From Perkinsus marinus ATCC 50983 (taxonomy: Eukaryota; Perkinsozoa; Perkinsida; Perkinsidae): 64,000 nucleotides of DNA. The stretch lies in NCBI RefSeq assembly GCF_000006405.1, contig NW_003215766.1:127382-191381 (forward strand), written 5' to 3'. The first letter of the stretch is position 1. Each line of letters begins with the position of its first letter. Both the position numbers and the translations under genes were made by a program. The notes under the pieces were generated by a model. That model was not told the DNA's origin, did not search any database, and saw only the letters and a list, made by a program, of their open reading frames with translations. Positions 37,041-48,118 of this stretch are shown here, in pieces.

Positions 37041-38960
37041 TCAACTTGCATACGGCCGCTTCACAGCTTCACCCTGCCTCATCTCGCGGATGCCAAGGGC
37101 AACTCCCTCCATCGCTTGTATATCCCTCGGAGAGAGCTGAGTCATCGGAGACTTCTCACCGCCAGGAGGGGCGGTACCGCCCTCCTCAGAAGTTCCCACT
37201 GATATGCAGTCGGCCTCTCTAGTATCTTCGCTGCCATCCGCCCTGCATGCCGAGTCTGGGTCGGCTGCTCGGTCATAGAATATTCGGAAAACCTAAGCTC
37301 ACCGGATCCCCTATCGTCATTCGAATGGCACTACTTTTCTCGTAAAGAAAGCCATATGCGCCATGGTGTAGGAACGTACATTCTTCGGGAGCCTCTCCAA
37401 ATTCTCCCGAGGAGGCCCCGTGAAGTGCGGCTTGTAAGGCAGGAAGAAGCCACAGAGGCTCTCAACAGAGAGCTCCCCTCCTCCCGAGGCTTTCAGATCC
37501 TACAGATCAAATTCCAGCCGTAGACGGCTAACGACCATACACTCACATCTATGATTGCTTTCGCCAGGACAGCGGCTCCATGAGTCTTTTGACTCGCTGC
37601 CCACTTCCTCACCCACTGCACTACGTTAATCATACCCGCCAAAGCCCCTGGGATAATCTTTCATGAGCTTCTGTAGGGAGACTATCACTCACCATGCTTG
37701 AGGCCGAGGAAGCGGCAGGCCCTATCAACCGTATCGGCGCGGGGGATAACAACATGAACGGTGTTCCGGTATAACTAAGGTGCAGAAGCAACTACGCTAT
37801 GCCTCTAAAGAGTGGCATACTTTGAGATGGCCTATGAGCTGAGCTGCGAGCATGTCTCTACACATGCCATGACCGGCCTTGCTACTGCCGGCGGTAGTCG
37901 GACCAATGACGGTCACGCCGTGCATGGTAGCGATAACTAGATGGTCAACCACGGACCGCTTACTGGTGGTATCGGGTAGCCTCGGTGCCGGAACTCCCAC
38001 CACGTCCAAGCCAATACACCTAGGGCCTGTCGATTCATGAGCGACGCGCCCAGCGGTACTACCGCTTCTCAGCTGCTATGACCTTGGACACTTGGCAAAC
38101 AGTGCTGGGCGTCAGCTGCAATACAGGGCTCACAGGTATAATACGTCGGCCGCAGAGATCCCTGATAGAGGGATGCCCAAAAACCACATACACAGCCGCA
38201 GTACCACAGCGGACCATCCATTTCTAATAGTCTGGGTTCATTCGTGTCAAACTCGCGAGAGTCACATTTCCCAGATAACAGTGCGCGGAATGGGTGCCGT
38301 TGGCGACCAGTTTTCCTCGGAGACAAATCGTCAACGTCAGAGGAGCTCGAGCTACTCGACGAGCGCCGTCGCCACTCCTCATCATTGAAGGACGTCTCAA
38401 GCGGGGAGGAACGACGGCCTAGAGATATAGTGCATAATCGAAATTGGAGCTCACGATCGTACCTCGCTTGGAGTTTGAGGTTTTCCCAGCTGGCAAGCCA
38501 CGGCGAGTGCCCAGAACGTGTTGACCGGATCCGCTATCACGCACACCGAATGCGACATCACCTGGCTGAGGCTGAACTTGACCGTGACGGAGCTGTAACT
38601 ACCCTCACTATCGTGGGGGCTGGGGGCCGAAGCCACACTGATCGGAGACATCTCTGTAGAGTCCACGGCTCGAGGAACCGTCGAGCCTATTGACCCAGCT
38701 GGCTGCGGCTGAAATTGGAATAGCATTCAGAGTACGCGGGGCTGACCGTACCCGAGACCATTGCTGGTGTTGGCGGCGATAGCCGTACTCGACAGTAATC
38801 GTTGGTCCAATGGAAAGAGCCGACGGTAGGTCCGGAGGTGGGGGCGGCTGTCCAGCCGGGTTAGAGAAGTATGTCATACCAACACTGTGGATACGTCTCC
38901 CATGCCACCCATACGGCCCCAACTCTACAGGATCGTTAACGAGATAACTCGGAACGTTTT
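37041..38960 (-). CDS. diverged tandem copy of the cold-shock-like gene (paralogue B)
   Basis: The start is unresolved; coding sequence is clear from about 38960 (LGPYGWHGRRIHSVGM). It continues through a Pro-rich part and VTVKFSLSQVMSHSVCV, aligned with the OB-like strand of paralogue A. A Cys-rich segment follows (WYCGCVCGFW...YYTCEPC; about 38110-38230). Then CIGLDVVGVPAPR and DHLVIATMHGVTVIG (about 37910-38030) match the same positions of A. The end, QLSPRDIQAMEGVALG...PYAS with TGA at 37041, parallels the helix at A's end. A possible 5' exon begins at 39136 (MADLPEMSMVG). Confidence 0.5.
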
Positions 38961-39233
38961 ACACAAAACATGAGTGTGCCGTGACGGAGGCCAGTATGCT
39001 AGGGGGGACAACTTCACGAACTACAAGTTGTGCATTACCTTTCATGACGGCCTTTTGTCTAGGCCTCACCTCAGTACGTACGCGTAACGTGTCAGAGCAT
39101 GTTCCAACCATGCTCATTTCGGGAAGATCTGCCATGATGTTTTAGGTACTTTCAAACCTAGGCCAACAAGCTCGAGCCTACTATACCGAATCAGATGCAA
39201 CACTATCAGGCAAAGAGGCCTACCTTTTTGACG

Positions 39234-39361
39234 GCAACATTTTCGCCATCCTCGTAGCTGGTGAACTCCAATGCCACGAGACTAGCAGTAGTAGATGCTT
39301 TTGCGGCTGGGGAAGCCCTATCGGGAGCACTAAGGAGTAATAAGATGGCCAGCAGGCTCAT
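39234..39361 (-). CDS. possible first exon of a secreted protein
   Basis: ATG at 39361 opens a typical signal peptide (MSLLAILLLLSAPDRASPA), followed by a short mature part ending at a good donor (AAG then GTAGGC). The downstream exon cannot be fixed, because each nearby acceptor gives an early stop. It could be a short secreted peptide or a fragment. Confidence 0.28.
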
Positions 39362-40048
39362 GGCAGTGCAACACTTACCCGAGCATGTGCCCGATGCATG
39401 TCAGGTCTAACGGGGGCGGCCAAGCATGAGAACATGTGAATGGGGTGGGGAAAGAGCTGCTGACCACGGATCGTGCAAGTCGTAAGGAAAGCTCACGGAC
39501 TACATTCAGATTCTACATGGATTCCGCCAGATCCTTCGCATCCCGCATACCCAATGTTATAACCTGGCACCTCACCACCGGTTGTTCACTGCTATTACCA
39601 GCGCCTCACTTCGTCCACCATCTCCAACAGGTGATTCCGTCTTTCGTCGGTGGGCATCGAGCTGGAAGCACTGCCTACCTCCCGCGGGTCGGCTGTGCCC
39701 CATGGACAAATTGCGGTTCCCAAATACTCCCGAGAAAAATACAAGCGCGAACCAATTTTCTCATGCCGTCCAATGTTTTATGTTTCGGCGATCCTGGCGC
39801 TCCCGATCCGCGCACAAAAACTCGCGCTCGCCCGAAAATCAGACCATTCCATTACCGAGGCTGGTATATGCTTCCGCTCGTCAACATTTTCTTCCCTTGG
39901 GTAACTTCTCCTCTCGTCAAGACGTCTGCTGTCAATTTCTCAGCGCTGGCCGTGCTCTCTCCCTGGGTTCCTTTCCGGGATTGGGTGGGATGTCGAGTTC
40001 CCTTCGCTCATGTGTGTGGTTCGGGTTTATCCTCCGCACCAGGCTAGT

Positions 40049-40069
40049 CGATCTGTAATTTACAGATCG
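40049..40069. repeat. 21-nt perfect palindrome with single-base centre
   Basis: Arms of 10 nt (CGATCTGTAA and its complement) around one T, in non-coding sequence. Confidence 0.8.
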
Positions 40070-40426
40070 TAAACATCCCTTATCTCGCAATATGCTCACG
40101 TCCGACCAGGATTGGTTAGGGGGGCGAGGCAGCTACGCACAGAAGTCCTCCCAGCCGTACCCTTTTCACTGCGTTTCACTGGCATCTGTTATAGAGGCTA
40201 TGTTATTGAATCGGTAGTACCGACTTTGGCGTTCATACATAGGTTTGCTCGTAGTATGAGCCGCGTACCATGGAGTTGCGGATTACTTGTATCCTTTAGC
40301 TTGCGTGACAACAAAGACTCACTAATGTGGATTATTCCCTCACTGCGTCCTCAGAAAGGATGCGCCAACATGATTTCGAGTGTAGCCTAGACTTGAAGCT
40401 ATGTTAGCGTTTGAATCCACTCTATC

Positions 40427-40449
40427 CTCGCCTAGACGGTCTAGGCGAG
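40427..40449. repeat. 23-nt perfect palindrome with single-base centre
   Basis: Arms of 11 nt (CTCGCCTAGAC and its complement) around one G. Two further perfect even palindromes follow within 60 bp: 12 nt at 40476-40487 and 14 nt at 40496-40509. Confidence 0.8.
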
Positions 40450-41471
40450 TGATCTGCTCTACGGTGATCGGCAGAATCCTCGAGGATAATCTGCAGTGCG
40501 GATCCGCACCCTGAGCTCTCCCGATCGCGTGACTTCCATCGTCCTCGCCAGGGATTCATCAGCTCACAGGCTCCCACGATGATGGTGCTGGTGTTGAGCC
40601 AGTCCTTGATGATGCCCCCGACGAGAGGGCAGTTTCAGAGACACCCTGTGGATGTCATCCTCTGAAGACATCCTCTGCTGACATCCTCGATGTCCGGATC
40701 ATCAAGCCCTTGATGTTATTCTTTCTCTCAGAAGAATGCTGCTTTGAGTGACAGTTGAAACATGGGAACGTTCAGAAAAGTCTAAACAACAACATACATG
40801 CCAAAACAACAAACAAATGTGCTCATATCAAGACGTCATTCATCCGTCAATAACTTGCAAAAAATAAGTCGGTAGTAACAAACTCTAATTATCATAATTG
40901 AATTACTGTATGTAAGCAATTGAGGAACGGTCTGCGTCAACGGTCCCAGATATACAAGGAAGCCGAGCACCGTCCAAGAAGTCCTCTCATTTTCACCACA
41001 ATGGTGAGCTATCTATACATTTGGTATGAATAATCCTGACATTACTCTCTTCGTCCCAATTTCCGTACTTATTATCAAATTTCATGTCGATACACTGTCT
41101 CGTTGCCAAAAGGAGTTTTGGAGAGGGAATTTTCATGAGATTTCGAGGGATGGTCAAGAAGCCATCAAGCGACGATACTCAGTGTGAGTGCGCGTCATTT
41201 TTTGATTGCTACCGCACGTGCTTGTGATCGGCGATCTTGGATAAAACCCTGGTTTGTACCAATAGGTTTTGGTCACCAAAATCTTATATCAGTATCTTTT
41301 CATTCAAGGATTTCGGTGTCGCGGTAGTTGAAGGAAGTGCCTCGAATTAAGTACTAGTATATGGGTTCTGGATAAACTGATATATCTATTGCTTAATTCT
41401 CGAAACCCGCCAACCGTTCTGGACCAGAACTTCTGGTGATAGAGCTTACAGCCTCAGCTGGCTCGGAGACG

Positions 41472-41804
41472 TCAATAGGTAATGAGTCCTTGAAACACTC
41501 GTGTATATCGAAATCCAGATAGATATGGACAGCGCTCTGTAAACTCTATAGCAACATACATTAGTAGCTCGCATGAGTCATCCAATGGAGTACCTTCAAG
41601 CCATCCACAACCATTCGCATGTGATTCGAGAGCCGATACTTGCGCTTCCCTGATTGCTTCGACCAAGTGGGTCGGATAGAGCTTCCGTCCGCAATTCCAC
41701 TGGAATTGCTGGACATACCCCCGCAAATCCACGGATTTGCTCACGAAAAGCTTCCACCTATTACCAGATCGCTTGATCCCGTGATACCCGGGCGAAGATA
41801 CCAT
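41472..41804 (-). CDS. possible AP2-like DNA-binding fragment
   Basis: One open exon of 110 codons contains GYHGIKRSGNRWKLFVS, which has the strand pattern of an AP2/ERF-type domain. HLVEAIREAQVSALESHANG follows in the place of the domain's helix. AP2 proteins are common in alveolates. Flanking exons are not visible, so this may be a single-exon gene, part of a gene or a remnant. The match is suggestive only. Confidence 0.33.
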   Translation of the reverse strand: MVSSPGYHGIKRSGNRWKLFVSKSVDLRGYVQQFQWNCGRKLYPTHLVEAIREAQVSALESHANGCGWLEGTPLDDSCELLMYVAIEFTERCPYLSGFRYTRVFQGLITY

Positions 41805-42149
41805 TCTGATTCATGCGCTTTGGGATCGACTGCAATAGGGTTGCAATGAGTATCGTGCGCTGACTCGTGGTCAATGCTTGCTCATGTTTGACCCTAATCT
41901 ACCTGGTCAAGTATGGCCATTCTGATCCACACGCCATTGGGAACTCATGGTTATAGAACCAGCAAATCCTCGGGAGATTGTCCTCCGAAGCTTTGTGGCT
42001 CAATGTTATGTCATGTCATGACAGTCATGAGTTTGCTCCGCATTTCTGCGCTCTTCAAGGTGATTGAATGCTGTGTTGGGCATGCCAATTTTAGCTCTAA
42101 GTCCTCGGAATTTAGCTCCTGAAAAGATTTTATTCAAATCTACTCATGC

Positions 42150-42720
42150 GACTTCCACGAAACTTTCGTGAAAATTTGTTAGATTTCACGAACTCCGTGA
42201 AATCCCATGCGATCACAACATAGTGCAAAATTTTATCGGTCTCATGGGATCTGTGAAGTTCCAGATATTTCATTAAATCTCAGATTGATTCACCCTAACA
42301 TTGATTTTGCTGGCTATTCCACCACTCAGGTGCCCTTGACCAACCAAGTGGTGCCCCTGATTGGGTGACGGAAACGACTCGTTCGCGTCAAGTTCACGCG
42401 TCCTCGTTTCAAACCAGGACGCGTGAACTCCGTTAGCGTTGAGGTTCACGCCGTGGACGGTCAACGGTCCACGGTGAACCTCACGTGTCCGTCATGAGTC
42501 ACTACGAGTCTGCATGAGGCTACGTAGAAGGCATGTATGGTCTCCGTCTCGAAACTTAACGCGTTACCAGTAAAAAGGCGCAGATGTAGGGCAACTTCTG
42601 TAACTGGCAAAAACTCTCTGTGAATTTCACAGTGCGAAGTGATTTCATCGGAACCTTCCTAAGTCCTACACGTTGAGTGTATCACGTTCTAGCACGTGTA
42701 CAGCGGATTGGAATCCGTAT
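42150..42720. repeat. array of consecutive hairpins upstream of cathepsin B
   Basis: At least six separate inverted repeats lie in 570 bp. They are 42156-42170 (7-bp arms, single-base centre), 42182-42204 (9-bp arms), 42391-42429 (14-bp perfect arms, 11-nt loop) and 42441-42482 (16-bp arms with a 2-nt bulge). The rest are 42618-42632 (7-bp arms, single-base centre), 42667-42700 (7-bp arms) and 42704-42717 (6-bp arms). No reading frame of note covers them. Confidence 0.7.
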
Positions 42721-42897
42721 TCCGTGAACCCTACGTGCTACATTGATAATCTTGTTCTCCGGTAAAGACCAGAGACGCAGGAGGACAAATGATTTGACTA
42801 GAAAATCTATGTTATCGACGGCAGGTGATGACATCGCCAGTTTTTATCGCTCCTTGCCTTCAGTTTCGGTTTCACACTCCTTACAATATGAGTGGAC

Positions 42898-44904
42898 TCA
42901 TCTTACTCATCTCGCTGTGCTCATCAGTCTCCGAAATTCGAGGTGACTACTCGAACCGCCAAGGCATCTCTGATGAAATCTCGAAACACAGTGGTGAGCA
43001 CGTCCCACGTCTTCTCGTTTCAAAGCTGCTTCCCTAACTTTAGGATCCGTCTATGCTTCAGATGAAGACTCAGAACATTCCTACCGTCCTGAAGATCAGA
43101 TTGAGGTGGAGCTACCAGAGAAAGGCGCGTCATTTGAGCACTCGACCAAACTCGCAAACAGTACCAAGCCCACGTTATTGCAATCCATGGTCGATGCTAT
43201 CAACTCAATGCAGAACTCGTGGATCGCCTCCACAGACCAGCCACGTATTAGAGGTAAGTCATAGACTTGAGCTCCCAGTCAACTCTCTTTGAGTGGCGAG
43301 TTCGAAACTTGGTTCCGCGTACTTGAGAAAGCCGCCCGTTGCAAATCTAATATTTCGGGCACCCGCAACGTTAGCTCAACAATCTTTGTCTAGTTCTCAA
43401 GCGCTACCTCTCGACAGGTGTGACGGTCGGAGATCTCCGGAGTTGGTCAGCCCCTGACAGCCCTGACGGCGACGTTGGCCCTCCCAGACGCAGCAGTCCA
43501 TTGTTAACGAATTTGCCACCAGACTTCGACGCTCGGGTTAAGTTCCGAAGTTGTACCAGTGTCATTGGCCACGTGAGGTAGTCATCATAGTTGCTGTTAT
43601 CGTTACTCTGCAATCGAGATGTATTGCTCAGAGATCAGAGTTACTGTGGCAATTGCTGGGCAGCTGCTCCCGTCGAAGTATTAAATGATCGTCTGTGCAT
43701 CGAGTCCAATGGCAAATCCAAAGAGAGCTTATCCATTGGTTATGTCACTTCATGCTGCAATACGGAACATAGGTGTGCAAGGTAGCAACCATGCGGCCAT
43801 GATGGTGGATTTCCCATGGTGGATAAAAGTCAAGGTGTGTTTCGTATTCAGCTCGGCCGGCTGCACGAAGGGTAGCTTGGATGAAGCAATGATTTTTCTG
43901 TTGGATTATGGCACCGTGACGGGTGAGACCCCTCAGCTTACAAGTTGAGGATTACCAACTTCATCCTGAATAGCCTATTCAGATGAGGCAGCACTCGTAT
44001 TTCCCCAGGTAGTGATTATAAGCCGTCGAAGGATCTGACCGAGGCTGATGGCTGCTGGCCGTATTCGTTCGAGATGTGCAACCATTCACCGTCACAAGCA
44101 AGCAAATATCCGGAATGCCCAGATGTGAGCCTGCCACAGCATCTCGTACAGTGGACCCCTCGGCCATAGGATATTCCACCCACCCCTCCATGTCAATCAG
44201 TCTGCACCAATGGAAAATACAAAAAGAACAGCCTGAAAGAGTGGGGGAAGATCAGGCGGGGTTTCCAAATGTGATTGGTGTCAGGGATATTCACACTGCT
44301 AGGAGATGGGAGCGCCTAGACCCCGCTGTCCAGCAGATCAAGCAAGAGATATTCGAACACGGGCCGGTAAGCTTCTTGGACCATGTGATCCTGAATGAGG
44401 CCTCTCCAGCTTGCATTGCAAGCTCTGCATAAGTTCCTCTTATTGGCATGACTCACAAATGTTAGCCTGAATTGACTTGGTCACCAAGTCTCGGTGGTGG
44501 TGAGACTATTGGAGGCGGGAGTTTCTCTGGATTGTCACATCAAAGTTTTAGCATAGCAAGCTATTACGGTTAAAGCGTTATCATGGCGCGCCTGTGGGCT
44601 CATGGAATCCCAGATTACCTCCTTATCTCAGGTCTTTTGCGCTTTCGACATGTACAAGGATTTCGGACTTTACAAATCCGGTGTCTACGTACACACGACC
44701 GGCGATCTTGTTGGCTCTCATACTCTCAAGATTATTGGCTGGGGAGTAGAGTCCGGGCAAGAATATTGGTTGGCAATGAATTCGTGGAATGAGGAATGGG
44801 GTGATCACGGATTGATCAAGATGGCAGTGAAGAAAACCGGTCTCGAGCAGAAAGTATATGTCATAGATCCGGAAATCCCGGAAAAATCCAGATCGGCAAT
44901 TTGA
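42898..44904 (+). CDS. cathepsin B-like cysteine protease
   Basis: C1A papain-family protease, probably lysosomal or secreted. The start at 42898 gives a signal peptide (MSGLILLISLCSSV). The propeptide has INSMQNSWIASTDQP. After an intron the mature part begins LPPDFDARVKFRSC, then RDQSYCGNCWAAAPVEVLND, with the oxyanion Gln and catalytic Cys. CGHDGGFP, GCWPYSFEMCNHS and TPPCQSVCTNGKY follow the cathepsin B disulfide pattern; the occluding-loop region has one of its usual two His. IKQEIFEHGPV precedes a long intron of about 260 nt (44367-44627). The last exon has YKSGVYVHTTGDLVGSHTLK with the catalytic His, and NSWNEEWGDHG with the Asn. TGA is at 44904. Confidence 0.9.
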
Positions 44905-45700
44905 TCGATGTATACTATACATTTATCACCTTTTATTTTCCTCAGTAGGTCAACTTCAATCTTTCTCGAGAGTGTCTCTGTGATTTTCTCATGCACACTC
45001 GAGTCTCAGACATCTCCGACTTTTTCCGGACATCTCTGGCTCAAATTTTCTACCAGTTATACAGACAGTGCTTACGGTGTAGCGTTGATGGCAAATCATC
45101 TCTAATTTTGATGAGGAATGGATAGCTCATCCCTTTCTGCAGCACATTGTGCTGATATTTTAGTATGATAGTAGTCGGATTTGCTCATATTCCCTTAGCC
45201 GTAACACCTTCTCGGGACGAATGAGTCTCAACTTCTGGGCAATTCGCTTACACAAAACAGATTAAAGTCGCGTTCCGACTCACCTCAGTTCATTTCGATC
45301 CCAAGCATACCCGCCTCCCTTACCCCGTAGCCCGGACCAGCCGCAAAATACGGCGAACATCTTCTCGAACCAAAAGCCGAGTGAAGGCTCTGGAACAGGC
45401 CATTTTCAACACCCTTTGGGCTTTCGCCTATCTACCATACGAATCTGATAACCGGTGTACAGTCCACAATCTCAAGCATCGAATGCTATAATACTTCGAG
45501 ACCAAGGTGGATCGTCTTCGTCCGCCAGTCGTCTTCTTTCCCGGCGGTGATAACACACGAGGAATGCGGACCCGCGAGCATGCTGCCAGGTTTTGTGATG
45601 AGGATTCTCATAACAGCCTCTGGACAGCCATGCGGGTAAGCTTGAACACGGGTTGAATGAGAGCGGGATCGCGATCCTCATCAGCCTCGGAAGAAGAGGC
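44905..45700. other. spacer, nothing recognised
   Basis: About 800 bp after cathepsin B. No coding frame with splice support and no clear repeat was seen. Confidence 0.4.
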
Positions 45701-46419
45701 TTCAACCAAGAGCCCACAGTTCACTGAGATGACAGATAATACAATGTCGAGGAAGACTCCAATGGAAGCGAAATATTCGACCCCTCGTTCGTTGATGCCA
45801 TCAACGTGATGGTGTTCCTCAAAATGCCGTATCAGACACAAAATGAAGAGTTCATCGGCAAGGAGGGCCAAAGCACATACTGGTTATCCAATCCCCACGA
45901 CCACAAGAACTATGGGATTGTCATGGACTATTCATGCCAGCACAGCTTCCCTGCCATGCTGGGATACTCACTCATCATTCCTATCCATGATATCCTAGCG
46001 TCGGCTTCCTGATACGCAGCCCTCACCCAAAATCAGCAGAACCACATTCGCTGTGAGCTCCAAGAAAAACCTGGGCGCAGTGAAGTTTTATTACCCAAGG
46101 AAGCTCTATCAAGTCTGATGAGTACAGCAGTCTAAAAGCCAAGGAACTAGAACCGGTTCCCTAGGCACCAACGCTGCCGTGAACAGCCTTCAGCCTCTCG
46201 ACGAGAAAGTGAATACGAAGCATCTCTTGGCGATGGTGAAGGTCTTCGATGTGATAGTCCGAAAGTGTACTCGCTCATCACTGAGGACGAAGGGCGACTC
46301 CATCTCCCGTATAAGGCATTCGAACAGCCTCTCGGTACTCCAGCCTCATAGGTCTCTTTTTCCATACAAGGCGAGAGACCGGACACGGATGATAAAGACA
46401 CCTACGAGTGACAGCAGCC
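45701..46419 (+). CDS. unidentified exons, possibly a broken gene
   Basis: Coding-like stretches follow one another on the plus strand. The first is VEEDSNGSEIFDPSFVDAIN with VFLKMPYQTQNEEF, TYWLSNPHDHKNYG and PAMLGYSLIIPIHD (about 45750-46012). Then come RTTFAVSSKKNLGAVKFYY (about 46035-46115) and SEYEASLGDGEGLRCDSPKV with YSLITEDEGRLHLPYKAFEQ (about 46205-46330). A 36-nt GT-AG intron leads to RPDTDDKDTYE and TGA near 46419. Some joins would need introns too short to be normal, and no start is seen. This is either a gene that I cannot assemble or a decaying copy. The family is not recognised. Confidence 0.35.
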
Positions 46420-46750
46420 AAGACCTGTGGTGAGTAAGAAGGCATCTTAAAACACTCGGTGACCTTTCGACGAGCCTCGGGAGAAAAGTCGCGTTGTGAC
46501 TTCTCCCTGGGTCGAGAAAATAACCCTACTATCTAGCTCGAGGATCATAACTTTCCTTTGCAATCGAGTTCTGATATTGTAGAATAATTACCCAGTAGGT
46601 TCATCAACCCTCCACCGACAAGGCCAACAACCACGAACAATATGACAAGTTGACGTTACTCAACAACTCAAAAGCATCTAAACCATCTTGGCTGCGGTAG
46701 AAACTGTATAACTGCTGCTGTTGCCAATGGAGTAAAGCTAAGCACTCCGT

Positions 46751-47395
46751 CTAAGGCGAGAGCTGCATGATGGCCTCGACGATATCATTGTTGGCGGCCT
46801 TGAGTGCCTTCACAGCCTTGCCCCTTGAGCAGTTCACTTGGCTCATGACAAGCTCAATGTCCTTGGCCTCAACACCGGTCTCATCGACCTCACCCTCGTC
46901 CTCCTCGGGCTCGGCGGCAGCAGTAGTCTCAGTGGCCTCAGTGGACTCGACCTTAGAGACCTCAGGAGTAGAGGTGAACTGGGAAGCGGCAGCGGCCTGA
47001 GAGGCGGCGGACATGTCCTCAATTCGGGCCTCGCCGAACACAACGTAAGTGTCGGCATGAGGGGCCTTCATGACATCAGGCTCGGAGATGACGAAGAGCA
47101 TCTGAAAAGATACAAAGTATGCCAACAAGGTTGACAGCAACAGGCTTACGTTCTTGCCCTTCCTGCAGGTAACCCTGACGACATCGGGGACAGCCTTCAT
47201 GCCCAGCTTCTGCATGGCCCTGCGCGCCTTCTTCTCGGCACGGTTGAGCTTGGCATGCATCTCGGGCATGGCACCACCCTCAGGGACCTCACCGTTGGTG
47301 GCCTCCAAGGTGGGCATCTCATCGTCGGTATCAGTGTCGGATTCGACGACACCCTCCTCGACCTCTTTAGCGGGGATCTCCTCAACACGGGACAT
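46751..47395 (-). CDS. NACA: nascent polypeptide-associated complex subunit alpha
   Basis: Ribosome-bound chaperone subunit that shields emerging chains and pairs with beta-NAC (BTF3). MSRVEEIPAKEVEE opens an acidic N-terminus. The NAC domain holds NRAEKKARRAMQKLGMK, VVRVTCRKGKN, MLFVISEPDVMKAPHADTY and VVFGEARIED. A linker leads to a C-terminal UBA domain (KDIELVMSQVNCSRGKAVKA, ALKAANNDIVEAIMQL). A 48-nt intron (47102-47149, GTAAGC to TTTTCAG) lies between KGKN and MLFV; it is in frame and lacks a stop, so it would be read through by a naive caller. An ATG six codons upstream (47413) is also in frame. Confidence 0.97.
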   Translation of the reverse strand: MSRVEEIPAKEVEEGVVESDTDTDDEMPTLEATNGEVPEGGAMPEMHAKLNRAEKKARRAMQKLGMKAVPDVVRVTCRKGKNVSLLLSTLLAYFVSFQMLFVISEPDVMKAPHADTYVVFGEARIEDMSAASQAAAASQFTSTPEVSKVESTEATETTAAAEPEEDEGEVDETGVEAKDIELVMSQVNCSRGKAVKALKAANNDIVEAIMQLSP

Positions 47396-47504
47396 GTTAC
47401 TACGGACTGGCAACTACTGCTACAATCAACACCGTCTGTAACCCCTAATCCTTCCTTGCAATGACGACCTCATCAGAGTGCTCACCTCTCCCTTCATCGT
47501 GTAC

Positions 47505-48118
47505 TTATATTGTATTCTTATCGACCCGAATGCCGACCCTATTTAACAGCATTCCCCAGTAAATAGATAGAAGAGGGGCTTCCTTCCTGTGAGCTTTAGA
47601 TTTTTCCAGCGCGCGCCACCATAATCGATTGAGTTGACGGCTCAGATCCCTTCGAGCGCGGTTAATGGGGGATTCCAGTGATTGGGAGCCCGCAAGCTTT
47701 TTTTGTTCGACCTCGGAGTCCGAGGCTCGGACTTCTTGGTCACTGAAGGGGAAAGAATCGTAGGTGAGGAGAAAGCGCGACTGAGTAATGGTTATGGTAG
47801 ATAGATAGTGTGTCGAGCCCAGGGCGGCTCGTTGAATGGCATACATAAGGACTTTGTGGGCTTGAACGAAAGGGGACCAGAATGAAAACCATGCATTATT
47901 CGTGGGCTTTCTCGGATACGGGAGGCAGCCAATCAGGATGCACATAACTTAACGTAGCAGGATGAGCCCCACGAGGAAGCGAGCGAGCAATCTGATAGAA
48001 AAACAGGAAAATAAGTTCGCAGAGAATCCTCTGAAACACGACCTATACGATCCTTATATGGACGACCAGGATGAAGAGTGTTACGGTCGGCCTTTTTCAA
48101 CTGCCTAAACTTCTTCAC
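47505..48118 (-). CDS. hypothetical protein upstream of alpha-NAC
   Basis: A possible first exon at 48118 (MKKFRQLKKADRNTLHPG) is followed by splice-like signals. A long frame then continues through FSFWSPFVQAHKVLMYAIQR and RARRDLSRQLNRLWWRALEK to GIRVDKNTI and TAA at 47505, 92 bp before the alpha-NAC open frame. The basic, Trp-containing C-terminal part could suit a mitochondrial ribosomal or membrane-associated protein, but no family is recognised and the first joins are uncertain. Confidence 0.35.

Larger units (their letters stand above)
39362..41471. other. non-coding region rich in palindromes
   Basis: About 2.1 kb with no supported gene. From 39436 to 40058 two overlapping plus frames stay open for over 150 codons, but both are pyrimidine-driven, without splice signals or family matches. 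Perfect palindromes occur at 40049-40069, 40427-40449, 40476-40487 and 40496-40509. The part from 40760 to 41460 is AT-richer and shows nothing that I can name. Confidence 0.5.

Noticed and set aside
39436-40058. Two overlapping plus-strand open frames of 159-203 codons
   Set aside because: Both are open over the same pyrimidine-rich DNA, have no splice signals, no domain and unusual composition, so at most one could be real and neither is supported.
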